Below, piece after piece: positions 14,657 to 22,711 of a stretch of 29,010 bases of DNA (positions within the stretch are counted from its first letter, which is position 1; each line of letters starts with the position of its first letter). The notes beneath the pieces were generated by a model that was given only the letters and a program-made list of their open reading frames with translations, had not been told where the DNA came from and ran no database searches. Source of the DNA: an uncultured Eubacteriales bacterium (GTDB lineage Bacteria; Bacillota; Clostridia; Christensenellales; CAG-138); NCBI GenBank assembly GCA_902768995.1, contig CACXNN010000014.1, positions 1-29,010 on the forward strand, given 5' to 3'. The translations under genes were made by a program, and so were the position numbers.

Positions 14657-15985
14657 TCAGTAAACGATCATGTACCGCTTGGTCTCCCAGTCGGTGACCC
14701 GGGTCCGGTACTCGTCCCACTCAGCCCGCTTGCCGGAGACGTAGCTCTTGAACACGTGGTCGCCCAGGGCGTCCGTGATGAGCTTATCCTGCTCCAGCAG
14801 CTCCACGGCCTCCAAAAGGTTTCCGGGCAGGCTGGCGATGCCGTGGGCCTTGCGTTCCTTCTCGGTCATGGTGTAGATGTTTTCCGTGATCTCCGCCGGG
14901 GGCGTGAGACCCTTCTCGATGCCGTCCAGGCCCGCCGTCAGGCACACCGCCAAAGCGAGGTAGGGGTTGCAGGCCGGGTCGGGGCAGCGGAGCTCCACCC
15001 GGGTGCTGTTGCCCCGGGCTGCGGGGATGCGGATCAGGGCGGACCGGTTGGAGGCGCTCCACGCGAGGTAACAGGGGGCCTCGTAGCCGGGGACCAGGCG
15101 CTTGTAGGAGTTCACCAGGGGGTTGGTGATGGCGGCGAAGTGGCGCACGTGCTCCAAAATGCCGGCGATGAAGCTGTAGGCTTCCTTGGAGAGGCCCCGC
15201 TCCCCCTTGGGATCGAAGAAGATGTTCTTGCCGTCCTTGGAGAGGGACATGTTCACGTGCATGCCGCTGCCGTTGATGCCGAAGACGGGCTTGGGCATGA
15301 AGGTGGCGTGGAGGCCGTGGGCCTGGGCGATGGTCTTCACCGCCATACGGAAGGTGCTGATGTTGTCGGCGGCGGTGAGGGCGTCGGCGTACTTGAAATC
15401 GATCTCGTGCTGGCCCTCGGCCACCTCGTGGTGGCTGGCTTCGATCTCAAAGCCCATCTCCTCCAGCATCAGGCAGATCTCCCGCCGCACGTCCCCGCCG
15501 TGGTCGATGGGGGCCATGTCGAAGTAGCTGGCCGCATCGGCGGTCCGGGTGGTGGGGAGGCCCTTCTCGTCGGCCTCGAAGAGGAAGAACTCCATCTCCG
15601 GCCCCACGTTGAAGGTGTAGCCCAGCTTCTCCGCCCGCTCGAGGGCCCGTCGCAGCACGTACCGGGGGTCGCCCACGAAGGGGGTGCCGTCCGGGTTGTA
15701 CACGTTGCAGATGAGCCGGGCGGTCTTCCGGGTGGCGGGCATCCAGGGCAGCACCGCGAAGGTGGAAAGGTCCGGGTGCAGGTACTGGTCGCTCTCGTGG
15801 ATGCGGGTGAAGCCCTCGATGGAGCTGCCGTCGATCATGATCTGGTCGCTGACCACCTTCTCGATCTGGGACTTGGTGACGGCCACGTTCTTGAGCTGAC
15901 CGAAGATGTCGGTGAACTGGAGGCGGATGAACTCGATATCCTCTTCGTTGACGATGCGGACGATGTCTTCCTTGGTGTATTTCAT
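14657..15985 (-). CDS. glnA: Glutamine synthetase, type I-alpha
   Basis: A 442-residue GSI enzyme condensing glutamate and ammonia with ATP. Key blocks are DGSSIEGFTRI, the metal/glutamate site NVGPEMEFFLFE, HHEVAEGQHEID, KPVFGINGSGMHVNMSL, NPLVNSYKRLVPGYEAP and RIPAARGNSTRVELR. The length is that of the alpha subtype used by Firmicutes; the adenylylation insert of the beta subtype is absent. AAGGAG lies ahead of the ATG. It follows pyrG by 15 bases, so it is co-transcribed with a major glutamine consumer. No glnR regulator gene is present nearby. Confidence 0.97.
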   Translation of the reverse strand: MKYTKEDIVRIVNEEDIEFIRLQFTDIFGQLKNVAVTKSQIEKVVSDQIMIDGSSIEGFTRIHESDQYLHPDLSTFAVLPWMPATRKTARLICNVYNPDGTPFVGDPRYVLRRALERAEKLGYTFNVGPEMEFFLFEADEKGLPTTRTADAASYFDMAPIDHGGDVRREICLMLEEMGFEIEASHHEVAEGQHEIDFKYADALTAADNISTFRMAVKTIAQAHGLHATFMPKPVFGINGSGMHVNMSLSKDGKNIFFDPKGERGLSKEAYSFIAGILEHVRHFAAITNPLVNSYKRLVPGYEAPCYLAWSASNRSALIRIPAARGNSTRVELRCPDPACNPYLALAVCLTAGLDGIEKGLTPPAEITENIYTMTEKERKAHGIASLPGNLLEAVELLEQDKLITDALGDHVFKSYVSGKRAEWDEYRTRVTDWETKRYMIVY

Positions 15986-16000
15986 GGGGATGCTCCTTTC

Positions 16001-17530
16001 TTATTTGGCGTTCTGCTTATGTTCCTGGGCCGCTTCCACCAATCCCAGGAACAGGGGATGGGGCTTGGTGGGCCGGCTCTTGAATTCGGGATGGTACTGG
16101 ACCCCTACGAAGAAGGGCCGATCGGTGAGCTCCGCGGCCTCCACCAGCCGCCCGTCCGGAGATAGGCCCGAGAAGGTGAGCCCGGCATCCAAAAGTTGCT
16201 GTCGGAATTCGTTGTTGAGCTCGTACCGGTGCCGGTGCCGCTCCGCGATAGAATCCAGGGCGTAATACCTATGGAGCGTGGTGCCGGGCTGGACCTCGCA
16301 GGGATAGCTGCCGAGGCGCAGGGTGCCGCCCTTGTCCACCTCGTCGCTCTGGCCCGGCATGAAGTCGATGACCTTGTGGGGGCTCTCCGGGTCGAACTCC
16401 CCGGAGTTGGCGTCCGGCCAGCCCACCACGTTTCGAGCATATTCGATGCACATGACCTGCATGCCAAGACAGATGCCGAGATACGGCAGGTCCCTCTCCC
16501 GGGCGCAGCGGACCGCCTCGATCATGCCCTCGATGCCCCGGCTGCCGAAGCCCCCGGGCACCAGCACCCCGTCCACACCCGCCAGGTCCGTCGGGACGAA
16601 GGCTTCCGAGTCGATCCAGCGGATCCTGACCTGGACGCCCCGGGCGTACCCGGCGTGGTGCAGGGCCTCCACGATGGAGAGATAGGCGTCGTGGAGCTGG
16701 GTATACTTGCCCACCAGGGCGATGGTCACCTCCTCGTGGGAGGCATGGATGCGGTCCACCATCGCCCGCCAGGAGGAGAGGTCGATGTCCCGGGCGGGCA
16801 GGTCCAGTTTTTGGCAGACGATCTCGGAGAAATGCGCCTGCTCTAAATAGAGGGGGGCTTCGTAGAGCACGGGCAGGGTCAGATTTTCGATGACCGCTGC
16901 CCGGTCCACGTTGCAGAAGTTGGCGATCTTGTCGAAAATGGTCTCGTCCGTGATGGGTTCGTCGGTCCTGAGCACGATGATGTCCGGGAAGATGCCCATG
17001 CCCTGGAGCTCCTTCACGGAGTGCTGGGTGGGCTTGGATTTATGCTCGCCGCTGGCCTTCAAATAGGGCACCAGCGTCACGTGGATGTAGAGGGCGTTAT
17101 TGCGGCCCACCTCCCGGCCCACCTGGCGGATGGCCTCCAGGAAGGGCTGGCTCTCGATGTCGCCGATGGTGCCGCCGATCTCGGTGATGACGATGTCCGC
17201 GTCGCTGTGCTCCCCCACCCGGTAGATGAAGCGCTTGATCTCGTTGGCGTACACCTTGCCGGTGGTCAGGTTGGAGTACCGGTTCAGATCCTCGTCGATG
17301 AATCGCTCGTAGTGGCCAAGATCCAGGTCGGTCTCCGCCCCGTCCTCGGTCACGTAGACCTCCCCGTGCTGGTAGGGGGACATGGTGCCCGGGTCCACGT
17401 TGATGTAGGGGTCCAGCTTCTGGGAGGCCACCTTGTACCCCCGGGCTTTCAGCAGTCGCCCCAGGGAGGCCGCGGTGATGCCCTTCCCAAGGCCCGAGAC
17501 CACGCCGCCGGTCACGAAAATGTGCTTCAT
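16001..17530 (-). CDS. pyrG: CTP synthase with an internal deletion
   Basis: A 509-residue PyrG that makes CTP from UTP, ATP and glutamine; relatives are about 530-545 residues. The start is ATG 17530 (AAGGAG upstream, MKHIFVTGGVVSGLGKG). The synthase domain has QKLDPYINVDPGTMSPYQHGEV, ITEIGGTIGDIES and SKPTQHSVKEL. The class I amidotransferase domain has GICLGMQ, RHRHRYELNN and VQYHPEF. After TTGKVY (residue 94, near 17249) the sequence jumps to ANEIKRF. The roughly 24 residues that contain the nearly invariant KERRGDYLGATVQVIPHIT in relatives are missing, in frame. That segment contributes to the inter-subunit nucleotide site and the tetramer, so activity is doubtful unless this is a sequence error. 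Confidence 0.92.
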   Translation of the reverse strand: MKHIFVTGGVVSGLGKGITAASLGRLLKARGYKVASQKLDPYINVDPGTMSPYQHGEVYVTEDGAETDLDLGHYERFIDEDLNRYSNLTTGKVYANEIKRFIYRVGEHSDADIVITEIGGTIGDIESQPFLEAIRQVGREVGRNNALYIHVTLVPYLKASGEHKSKPTQHSVKELQGMGIFPDIIVLRTDEPITDETIFDKIANFCNVDRAAVIENLTLPVLYEAPLYLEQAHFSEIVCQKLDLPARDIDLSSWRAMVDRIHASHEEVTIALVGKYTQLHDAYLSIVEALHHAGYARGVQVRIRWIDSEAFVPTDLAGVDGVLVPGGFGSRGIEGMIEAVRCARERDLPYLGICLGMQVMCIEYARNVVGWPDANSGEFDPESPHKVIDFMPGQSDEVDKGGTLRLGSYPCEVQPGTTLHRYYALDSIAERHRHRYELNNEFRQQLLDAGLTFSGLSPDGRLVEAAELTDRPFFVGVQYHPEFKSRPTKPHPLFLGLVEAAQEHKQNAK

Positions 17531-17550
17531 CCTGCTCTCCTTCTTCCCAG

Positions 17551-17608
17551 TCATAAAAGGGGAAGGGCGCCTGTTCGAGGGGAGTTTCCCCTACGGACGG
17601 ACGCCCTT
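17551..17608 (-). promoter_or_regulatory. pyrG: Candidate attenuator hairpin in the pyrG leader
   Basis: On the - strand AAGGGCG (17608-17602) pairs with CGCCCTT (17569-17563) around an inner AGGGGA-AAC-TCCCCT hairpin, followed by CCCCTTTTATG. It lies in a leader of about 170 bases. Leader terminators control pyrG in Bacillus through CTP-sensed reiterative transcription; the Bacillus-type GGGC start is not seen here. The T tract is short, so termination is uncertain. Confidence 0.4.
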
Positions 17609-17705
17609 GCGTTCATCGTTCCTGTGCCGCAGATGGCACGCTGTTTCGGTTTCCCGTCTTGGTGTTTTCCAAGAAAATATATTATATACAAACAACATAG
17701 AACGA

Positions 17706-17734
17706 AGTATAGCAGGCTATGTTTCCTTTGTCAA
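17706..17734 (-). promoter_or_regulatory. Sigma-A promoter of the pyrG-glnA-dapFL cluster
   Basis: On the - strand TTGACA (17734-17729), a 17-base spacer and TATACT (17711-17706). Near-perfect consensus, giving an untranslated leader of about 170 bases before pyrG. Confidence 0.88.
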
Positions 17735-17757
17735 CCCCTTTTTTGCAAGCGGAGGAT

Positions 17758-17785
17758 AAAAAAGGGCGGGCGCTCTGCGCCGCCC
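17758..17785 (-). terminator. Terminator of the MoxR-DUF58-transglutaminase operon
   Basis: On the - strand GGGCGGCGC pairs with GCGC and CGCCC of the opposite arm with one bulge (17785-17764), followed by six T (17763-17758). It lies just after the stop of the last small membrane protein. Confidence 0.82.
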
Positions 17786-17793
17786 AGGGAGCT

Positions 17794-18261
17794 TCAGGTA
17801 TTGGGATCGTCGTCCCAGGGGTTCTCGTCCCGGGCCTTCAAAAAGGCCTGGCCCAGGAGGGACAGGACCCCCAGGCCCGTGACCCCCAGGCCCCAGGTCA
17901 ACAGCTTCACCGAGCCCTCGGCGGGAGTGTCGGTGCGCACGTTTCCATACAGGCCCCGTTCGTAGAGGATGGGAAGCTCGCTCCCCACGGCCAGCTTCCC
18001 GTCGTAGCCCATCAGCCCCTCGTGGACGGCGCCGTCCGCCGGGTAGGTCACGTAGTAGGCGCCTCCGTGGACGTATTCCCCCGTGACCACGGCCACGGCT
18101 CGGCCCATGGCGCTGCGGACCTGCCTGTCCCGATAATAGGCGTAGCCGCCCAGCAGCAGGCAGCCCAGCCCCGCCGTCAGCACCATGCCCGCCAGGAACC
18201 GGATCAAGCCCGCCACGGCCAGGGTGTCCGCCCGCCGGGCGGCTCGTTCGCTTTTCTCCAT
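17794..18261 (-). CDS. Small two-helix membrane protein, DUF3592-like
   Basis: A 155-residue protein. The start is ATG 18261, with AAGGAG 7 bases upstream; the longer open frame overlaps the transglutaminase gene and has no ribosome binding site. Membrane helices span about residues 14-40 (LAVAGLIRFLAGMVLTAGLG) and about 118-138 (LTWGLGVTGLGVLSLLG). Between them is an outward-facing segment of about 75 residues containing VVTGEYVHGGAYYVTYPADG and LPILYERGLYGNVRT. That layout resembles DUF3592-type membrane proteins, but the match is only by layout. It ends in an acidic tail. It lies 17 bases after the transglutaminase gene, so it is the fourth gene of the operon. Function unknown. Confidence 0.75.
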   Translation of the reverse strand: MEKSERAARRADTLAVAGLIRFLAGMVLTAGLGCLLLGGYAYYRDRQVRSAMGRAVAVVTGEYVHGGAYYVTYPADGAVHEGLMGYDGKLAVGSELPILYERGLYGNVRTDTPAEGSVKLLTWGLGVTGLGVLSLLGQAFLKARDENPWDDDPNT

Positions 18262-18278
18262 ATCTTGCTCCTTATCCG

Positions 18279-20477
18279 TCACCACAGCCACAGCACGTAC
18301 CGAAGATACCACAGCTTGTGCCGGGGCAGGGCCCCCTCCAGCTCCTTCCGGGCAGCCTTCACGTACCCGGCCATGGCCCGCTTCTGGGCCTCCCCCAGCA
18401 GGTGGTCGGAGAAGGCGGCCTCGTCGGCCAGGGCCTGGGCGTCGTCGTTTTCAGAGGCCCCGTGGCGGATGAGCCGCAGCAGCTCCCCGTACCCGTAGAG
18501 CACCGCGTCCCGGCCGTTCCCCTGGAGCATCCGGCGGGTGCGGTTTTTGCACACCTGCTGGCGCAGCCGGACGTACAGGAAGACCAGCACCGGCAGCAGC
18601 AGGAGCCATAAGAGCCACAGGCCCCAGCGTTTTTGGGCACCGCTCTCCGGCTCCGGCTCCGGGCCGGCCCCTCCGGGCTCCGGGGTGGGCGTGGTCACGG
18701 TGATCTGGGGCTCCGCTTCGGGAGTGGGCTCGGGCGTAGGCTCCGGGGTGGGCTCCGGCGTGTCCGCCGGGCCGGGGGCCTCGGTCTCCTCGGGCGTGGC
18801 GGAGGGCTCCGGCGAGGGCTCCGGGGTCTGCTGCTCCGGCTCCTCCCCGGGATCGACCTCGGGGGCGGGGACATCCAGCCGCGGGTCGTCGCCGCCGGTG
18901 GCTTCCACGGGCACCCAGCCCCAGCCGTCCACGTACACCTCGGTCCAGGCGTGGGCGTTTCGATCCGTGACCTCCACCCAGGTGTCCGCCTCCCCTACGG
19001 TCAGGGCGTAGCCGATGACGAACCGGGCGGGGACCCCCTTGGCCTGCAGCAGGGCGGTCAGGGCGCTGGCGTAGTGGACGCAGTAGCCCCGCTGGCTCAC
19101 GGTCAAAAAGTATAGCGCGAAATCCTGATCCCTGGGGGTCTCCCCGGGGTGCAGATCGTATTCCGCGATGCCCCGCAGGATGCTGGCGATGGCCTTCGCC
19201 AGGGCGTAGGGGTCATCCGCCTCCGGCAGCTCGTAGGGCTTGAGGAAGGATAAAAACGCCTCCCGCTGGCTCTTGGTCAGGGTCACATAGGTCTTCTTCG
19301 CCCAGGCGGCGTAATCCTGCTCCGCCGGGCTCCCATCCCTGGGCGTCAGGCTGGCCGGCAGGGGGCGGCAGCGCCAGCTGTAGGCGGAAAGCTTCCTGTC
19401 GGCGGCGATGTAGTTCTCCCGCACCCGGGCGTTGACGCCGCCCTTCACCACCGCGTAGGGGGTGTAGAGCAGGGACTCCGACGCCCGGCGCACCTCCACC
19501 CGCTCCGGCGCACCGCTCAGGGACCCGCCCAGGGTGAACAGGGATTCCCCGTCGGCGTACTCCCCGGTCATGGTCCAGTACCGACCGTCGTACCGGCCGT
19601 AGGAGGTGCCCCGCAGGTACAGGAGCCCGGCCCGGGGAGCCTTCACGTCCATGACGTGCTCGCCGGTGGACTTGAGCTCGCCCTCCCGGCTCAGATCCTC
19701 CCGCTCCCGGACCCCCTGGTCCAGGAGCCGGTTCATCTTCTCCCAGACGCTGGCCGCCTGGCGCATGAGCTGCTCCACCCGCTCCTGGGTGGACAAGGGC
19801 TCGTACTCCTCCCGGGGCAGGGCCTTGACCAGCAGCAGGATCGTCACCAGCAGCGCCGCCAAGGTGAGGCACGTGACCCGGCCCAGGCCCCCGCCGTGAT
19901 GGAGCCGGAGCCCGCCGGTGAACAGCACGCCCCCGTAGTAGAGGCACACCAGCGCCCCGGCCCAGCCCGCAGGGGGCATGTCCGTGTAGATGAGGGACAG
20001 GGCCACCAGAGGAAGGGGCACCAGGAAGGGCAAAAACAGGGACTCCCCGGACACCAGCCCCCAGCTGATGAGCAGGGCCATGGCCACCATGACCGCCCCC
20101 ACGAAGAAGCCGATGAAATAGGCGTAGTTCTCCGCTCCCGCGGGCAGGGCCCCCGGGTTGGGGATGAAGGAGAGGGTCCGGGACAGGACGCTTTGGATGG
20201 TGCGGATGGCCACCGCCGCGCCGCTGTAGAGTTTCTTCCAGCGGAACACGCTGATGAGCAGCACCGTGGCCCCGAAGGGGATCAGCATATAGGTCCCCAG
20301 CTCGGGGACCGTGAACAGCAGCGTCAAGAACCCGCTGACGATCAGGGCCGTCAGCACCATGCCGAAGATATGGTAGGGGAGATGGTAGGCGGTGACCACG
20401 CAGAGGGGCGCCCCCAAGGTGCCGCAGAACACCAGCAGCCAGGTGGAAAAGAAGGTGAGATAGGGGAACTTCTTCAT
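18279..20477 (-). CDS. Membrane-anchored transglutaminase-like protein
   Basis: A 732-residue protein of the DUF3488/TgpA-like class. About eight hydrophobic helices fill the first 240 residues. A soluble region follows, then a transglutaminase-core domain at about 450-530. That core has catalytic Cys in RGYCVHYASALTALLQ, His in DRNAHAWTEVYVDGWG and the third position in WVPVEATGG. A long Pro/Glu/Thr linker (repeated PTPEPTPEP) leads to a single helix (WGLWLLWLLLLPVLVFLYVRL, about 617-637). A cytoplasmic tail of about 95 Arg/Ala-rich residues follows. The fold suggests a cysteine peptidase or protein cross-linker acting outside the membrane. The start overlaps the DUF58 stop (ATGA). The MoxR-DUF58-transglutaminase order is a conserved bacterial gene trio. 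Confidence 0.88.
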   Translation of the reverse strand: MKKFPYLTFFSTWLLVFCGTLGAPLCVVTAYHLPYHIFGMVLTALIVSGFLTLLFTVPELGTYMLIPFGATVLLISVFRWKKLYSGAAVAIRTIQSVLSRTLSFIPNPGALPAGAENYAYFIGFFVGAVMVAMALLISWGLVSGESLFLPFLVPLPLVALSLIYTDMPPAGWAGALVCLYYGGVLFTGGLRLHHGGGLGRVTCLTLAALLVTILLLVKALPREEYEPLSTQERVEQLMRQAASVWEKMNRLLDQGVREREDLSREGELKSTGEHVMDVKAPRAGLLYLRGTSYGRYDGRYWTMTGEYADGESLFTLGGSLSGAPERVEVRRASESLLYTPYAVVKGGVNARVRENYIAADRKLSAYSWRCRPLPASLTPRDGSPAEQDYAAWAKKTYVTLTKSQREAFLSFLKPYELPEADDPYALAKAIASILRGIAEYDLHPGETPRDQDFALYFLTVSQRGYCVHYASALTALLQAKGVPARFVIGYALTVGEADTWVEVTDRNAHAWTEVYVDGWGWVPVEATGGDDPRLDVPAPEVDPGEEPEQQTPEPSPEPSATPEETEAPGPADTPEPTPEPTPEPTPEAEPQITVTTPTPEPGGAGPEPEPESGAQKRWGLWLLWLLLLPVLVFLYVRLRQQVCKNRTRRMLQGNGRDAVLYGYGELLRLIRHGASENDDAQALADEAAFSDHLLGEAQKRAMAGYVKAARKELEGALPRHKLWYLRYVLWLW

Positions 20478-21442
20478 GGCTTGGTCCCCCCTTCGCCGGG
20501 TTTGGGCCGGATGCTGTACACCAGCTCGTCGGATTTGTTTCGGTCCACGGGCCCCCGGGACCCGTCGGGCCGGGCGGACAGGATCGCCTCCAGGAACTCG
20601 TCCAGGCTGTTCTTATCCTTGATATACGCCTGCTGGTGGGCGCCGAAGCAGATCCGGTGGGGGATGCCCTTCTCGATCAGGTCGGTGCTCAGATACAGCA
20701 GCTGGTCCAGCTGGCTCTCCAAGGCCCGCCGGTCGCTCCCCGGGGTCACGGACAGGGTGATGCGCTTTCGTTGCATGAGCTGGGGCTCCCGGACGATGGG
20801 CTCGTCCAGCTTGGAACTGAGCTTCCAGTGGATCACGTTCAGCGGGTCCCCCTGCCGATAGGGCCGTAGCTCGTGCTCCTCGGAGTAGCCGCCGCCGGGC
20901 TTGGGCTTCAGGGTGATGGCCGAATCCTGATCGAGCTCCGGCATGGGCTTGGGCTGATCGGGGATGGGCAGCACGGTGTAGGTGGCAGGGTCGCAGCCCT
21001 TCACGGGGAAGGCGAAGATGCCCATGTAGTCCCAGGCCCAGACCCGGCCCAGGCGGCAGGTGACCACGCCGCAGCGGTCGCTGGGCAGGGGCAGGCTTTC
21101 CTCCGCCTTCAAAACGCCCCAATAGCGGACCTTCCGCTTCTCCACGGCTTCGCCGGTGAACCGATTCTCCCCGGTGAAGGTCATGGACAAACACCCCACG
21201 GGCAAAAAGCACCGGCTGTCCATCTTCAGCCGGGCGGCGGCAGCCTCGCCCCGGGGGGAGGCCCCGGAGGCGGACAGGTGCACCCGGACCCGCAGCATGG
21301 CGGGCAGGCTGATGAGGAGAGACACGAAGGGCAGCAGGATCAAAAAGCGCAGCAGGATATAGGACAGATACTGTCCGTACAGGCTATGAAACACCGCGCC
21401 CATGGCGAGGGCGGTGAGATAGACGATCCGGCGGCTGCTCAT
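20474..21442 (-). CDS. DUF58 domain protein
   Basis: A 322-residue protein with two N-terminal membrane helices (about 8-50), a beta-rich middle and the DUF58 hallmark LRPYRQGDPLNVIHWKLSSK near 195-214. A VWA-like C-terminal region follows. DUF58 proteins are partners of MoxR AAA ATPases in assembly or maturation of membrane or secreted complexes. The start codon overlaps the moxR stop (TAATG) and the stop overlaps the transglutaminase start, so the three are tightly coupled. Confidence 0.9.
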   Translation of the reverse strand: MSSRRIVYLTALAMGAVFHSLYGQYLSYILLRFLILLPFVSLLISLPAMLRVRVHLSASGASPRGEAAAARLKMDSRCFLPVGCLSMTFTGENRFTGEAVEKRKVRYWGVLKAEESLPLPSDRCGVVTCRLGRVWAWDYMGIFAFPVKGCDPATYTVLPIPDQPKPMPELDQDSAITLKPKPGGGYSEEHELRPYRQGDPLNVIHWKLSSKLDEPIVREPQLMQRKRITLSVTPGSDRRALESQLDQLLYLSTDLIEKGIPHRICFGAHQQAYIKDKNSLDEFLEAILSARPDGSRGPVDRNKSDELVYSIRPKPGEGGTKP

Positions 21443-22371
21443 TATTTGGCCACGGGGGCGGGCACGGCTTTGAGGATGTCGTCGATCAGGGCCTCCGCCT
21501 TCCGGCCGGCGGCCTCGGCGTCAGGGGTCAGGATGATCCTATGGCAGATGGTGGCGGGGTAGATGAGCTTCACGTCGGCGGGGAGCACGTAGTCCCGGCC
21601 CTGGACCCAGGCCGCGGCCTTGGCCATGGAGGTGACCGCCAGGGACGCCCGGGGGCTGGCCCCCTGGAGGATGGCCGGGTCGTTCCGGGTGGCGTTGTTG
21701 AGGCGGATGACGTACTCCAAAATCTTGTCGCTGACGTAGGTCTTCTCGCACTCCTGGCGCATGGCAGCGAGGCCCCCCTTGTCCGCCATGCAGCGGACCT
21801 TGTCCAGGGGGTTCCCCTGCTGCTTGCGGGTGAGCATCTCCTTCTCGTCGGCGGGCTTGGGGTAGCCCAGCGACAGGCGGACCATGAACCGGTCCATCTG
21901 GGAATCGGGCAGCAGCTGGGTGCCGGAGGCGCCCACGGGGTTCTGGGTGGCGATGACCACGAAGGGGTCCGGCACCGGGTGGGAGACCCCGTCCACGGTG
22001 ACGGTCCGCTCCTCCATGGCCTCCAGGAGGGCGCTTTGGGTCCGGCTGGTGGCCCGGTTGAGCTCGTCCGCCAGGAACAGGTTGCAGAGGATGGCCCCGT
22101 CCTTATATTCCATGGCGCCGGTGGCTTTGTTGTACACGGAGAAGCCCACGATGTCCGAGGGCAGCACGTCCGGGGTGAACTGGACCCGGTTGTATTTGAG
22201 GCTCAGGGCTTTACTGAAGGCCAGGGCCATGGTGGTCTTGCCCACGCCGGGGATATCCTCGAGGAGGATGTGCCCCCCGGCCAGGATCGCAAGCAGCGCC
22301 ATCACCAGCACGCCGTCCTTGCCCACCACCGCTTTCTTCACTTCGTCCAGGATGCCTTTGGGATCGTTCAT
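21442..22371 (-). CDS. MoxR-family AAA+ ATPase
   Basis: A 309-residue MoxR ATPase. Walker A is EDIPGVGKTTMALAF (about 37-51). Walker B is LFLADELNRATSRTQSALLEAMEE (about 98-121). Sensor 1 lies in VIATQNPVGASGTQ. The C-terminal lid runs from VIRLNNATRNDP to the end. Length is typical. GGGAGG is upstream of ATG 22371. It is the first gene of the operon and probably acts as a chaperone-like ATPase on the DUF58 or transglutaminase partner; that is inferred from the family. Confidence 0.94.
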   Translation of the reverse strand: MNDPKGILDEVKKAVVGKDGVLVMALLAILAGGHILLEDIPGVGKTTMALAFSKALSLKYNRVQFTPDVLPSDIVGFSVYNKATGAMEYKDGAILCNLFLADELNRATSRTQSALLEAMEERTVTVDGVSHPVPDPFVVIATQNPVGASGTQLLPDSQMDRFMVRLSLGYPKPADEKEMLTRKQQGNPLDKVRCMADKGGLAAMRQECEKTYVSDKILEYVIRLNNATRNDPAILQGASPRASLAVTSMAKAAAWVQGRDYVLPADVKLIYPATICHRIILTPDAEAAGRKAEALIDDILKAVPAPVAK

Positions 22372-22413
22372 ATAGGTCCTCCCGCTTCTTCAGCGTCATA
22401 ATTCTACCTATAC

Positions 22414-22443
22414 ATTGTAATCCAAGATGTCACAGAATTGCAA
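22414..22443 (-). promoter_or_regulatory. Sigma-A promoter of the MoxR operon
   Basis: On the - strand TTGCAA (22443-22438), an 18-base spacer and TACAAT (22419-22414), about 43 bases before the moxR start. Confidence 0.65.
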
Positions 22444-22517
22444 CATGGAGGTTAAGATCGCGTAAACCTTTTTCTGGAAGGCCCGTTACGGGGATCGTTT
22501 TCTCCGTATCGGGGCAA

Positions 22518-22580
22518 GACAAAGATAAAGATAAAGACAAAGATAAAGATAAAGACAAAGAGAAAGATAAGGACAAAGAC
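22518..22580. repeat. Tandem 18-bp repeat (3.5 copies)
   Basis: The unit GACAAAGATAAAGATAAA occurs exactly at 22518-22535 and 22536-22553, with three changes at 22554-22571, then half a unit to 22580. Each unit is itself three 6-base subunits (AAAGAY). One strand is pure A/G apart from C and T at subunit ends, and a T run follows. It lies in the 340-base divergent intergenic region between moxR and the dehydrogenase. No ribosome binding site or start makes it part of a gene. Confidence 0.9.
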
Positions 22581-22652
22581 TCTCTTTTTTTATATATATG
22601 CGCCTTCGGCGGGAGAGAAAAAACGCGCCCCCTATATATCTCCATATCCGCC

Positions 22653-22681
22653 TTGAAGAAACCGACCGTTTGTGGTATGGT
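22653..22681 (+). promoter_or_regulatory. Sigma-A promoter of the alcohol dehydrogenase gene
   Basis: TTGAAG (22653-22658), a 17-base spacer and TATGGT (22676-22681), about 30 bases before the ATG, with AAGGAG in between. Confidence 0.65.
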
Positions 22682-22711
22682 AGGGGCATCTGAACGAAGG
22701 AGAGTTTTCGT

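Noticed and set aside
22455..22490. Second ECF-type promoter (TAAACCTTTTT with CGTTAC)
   Set aside because: The spacer is 15 and the -10 is not CGTC; it lies about 230 bases from the nearest gene start, across the tandem repeat.
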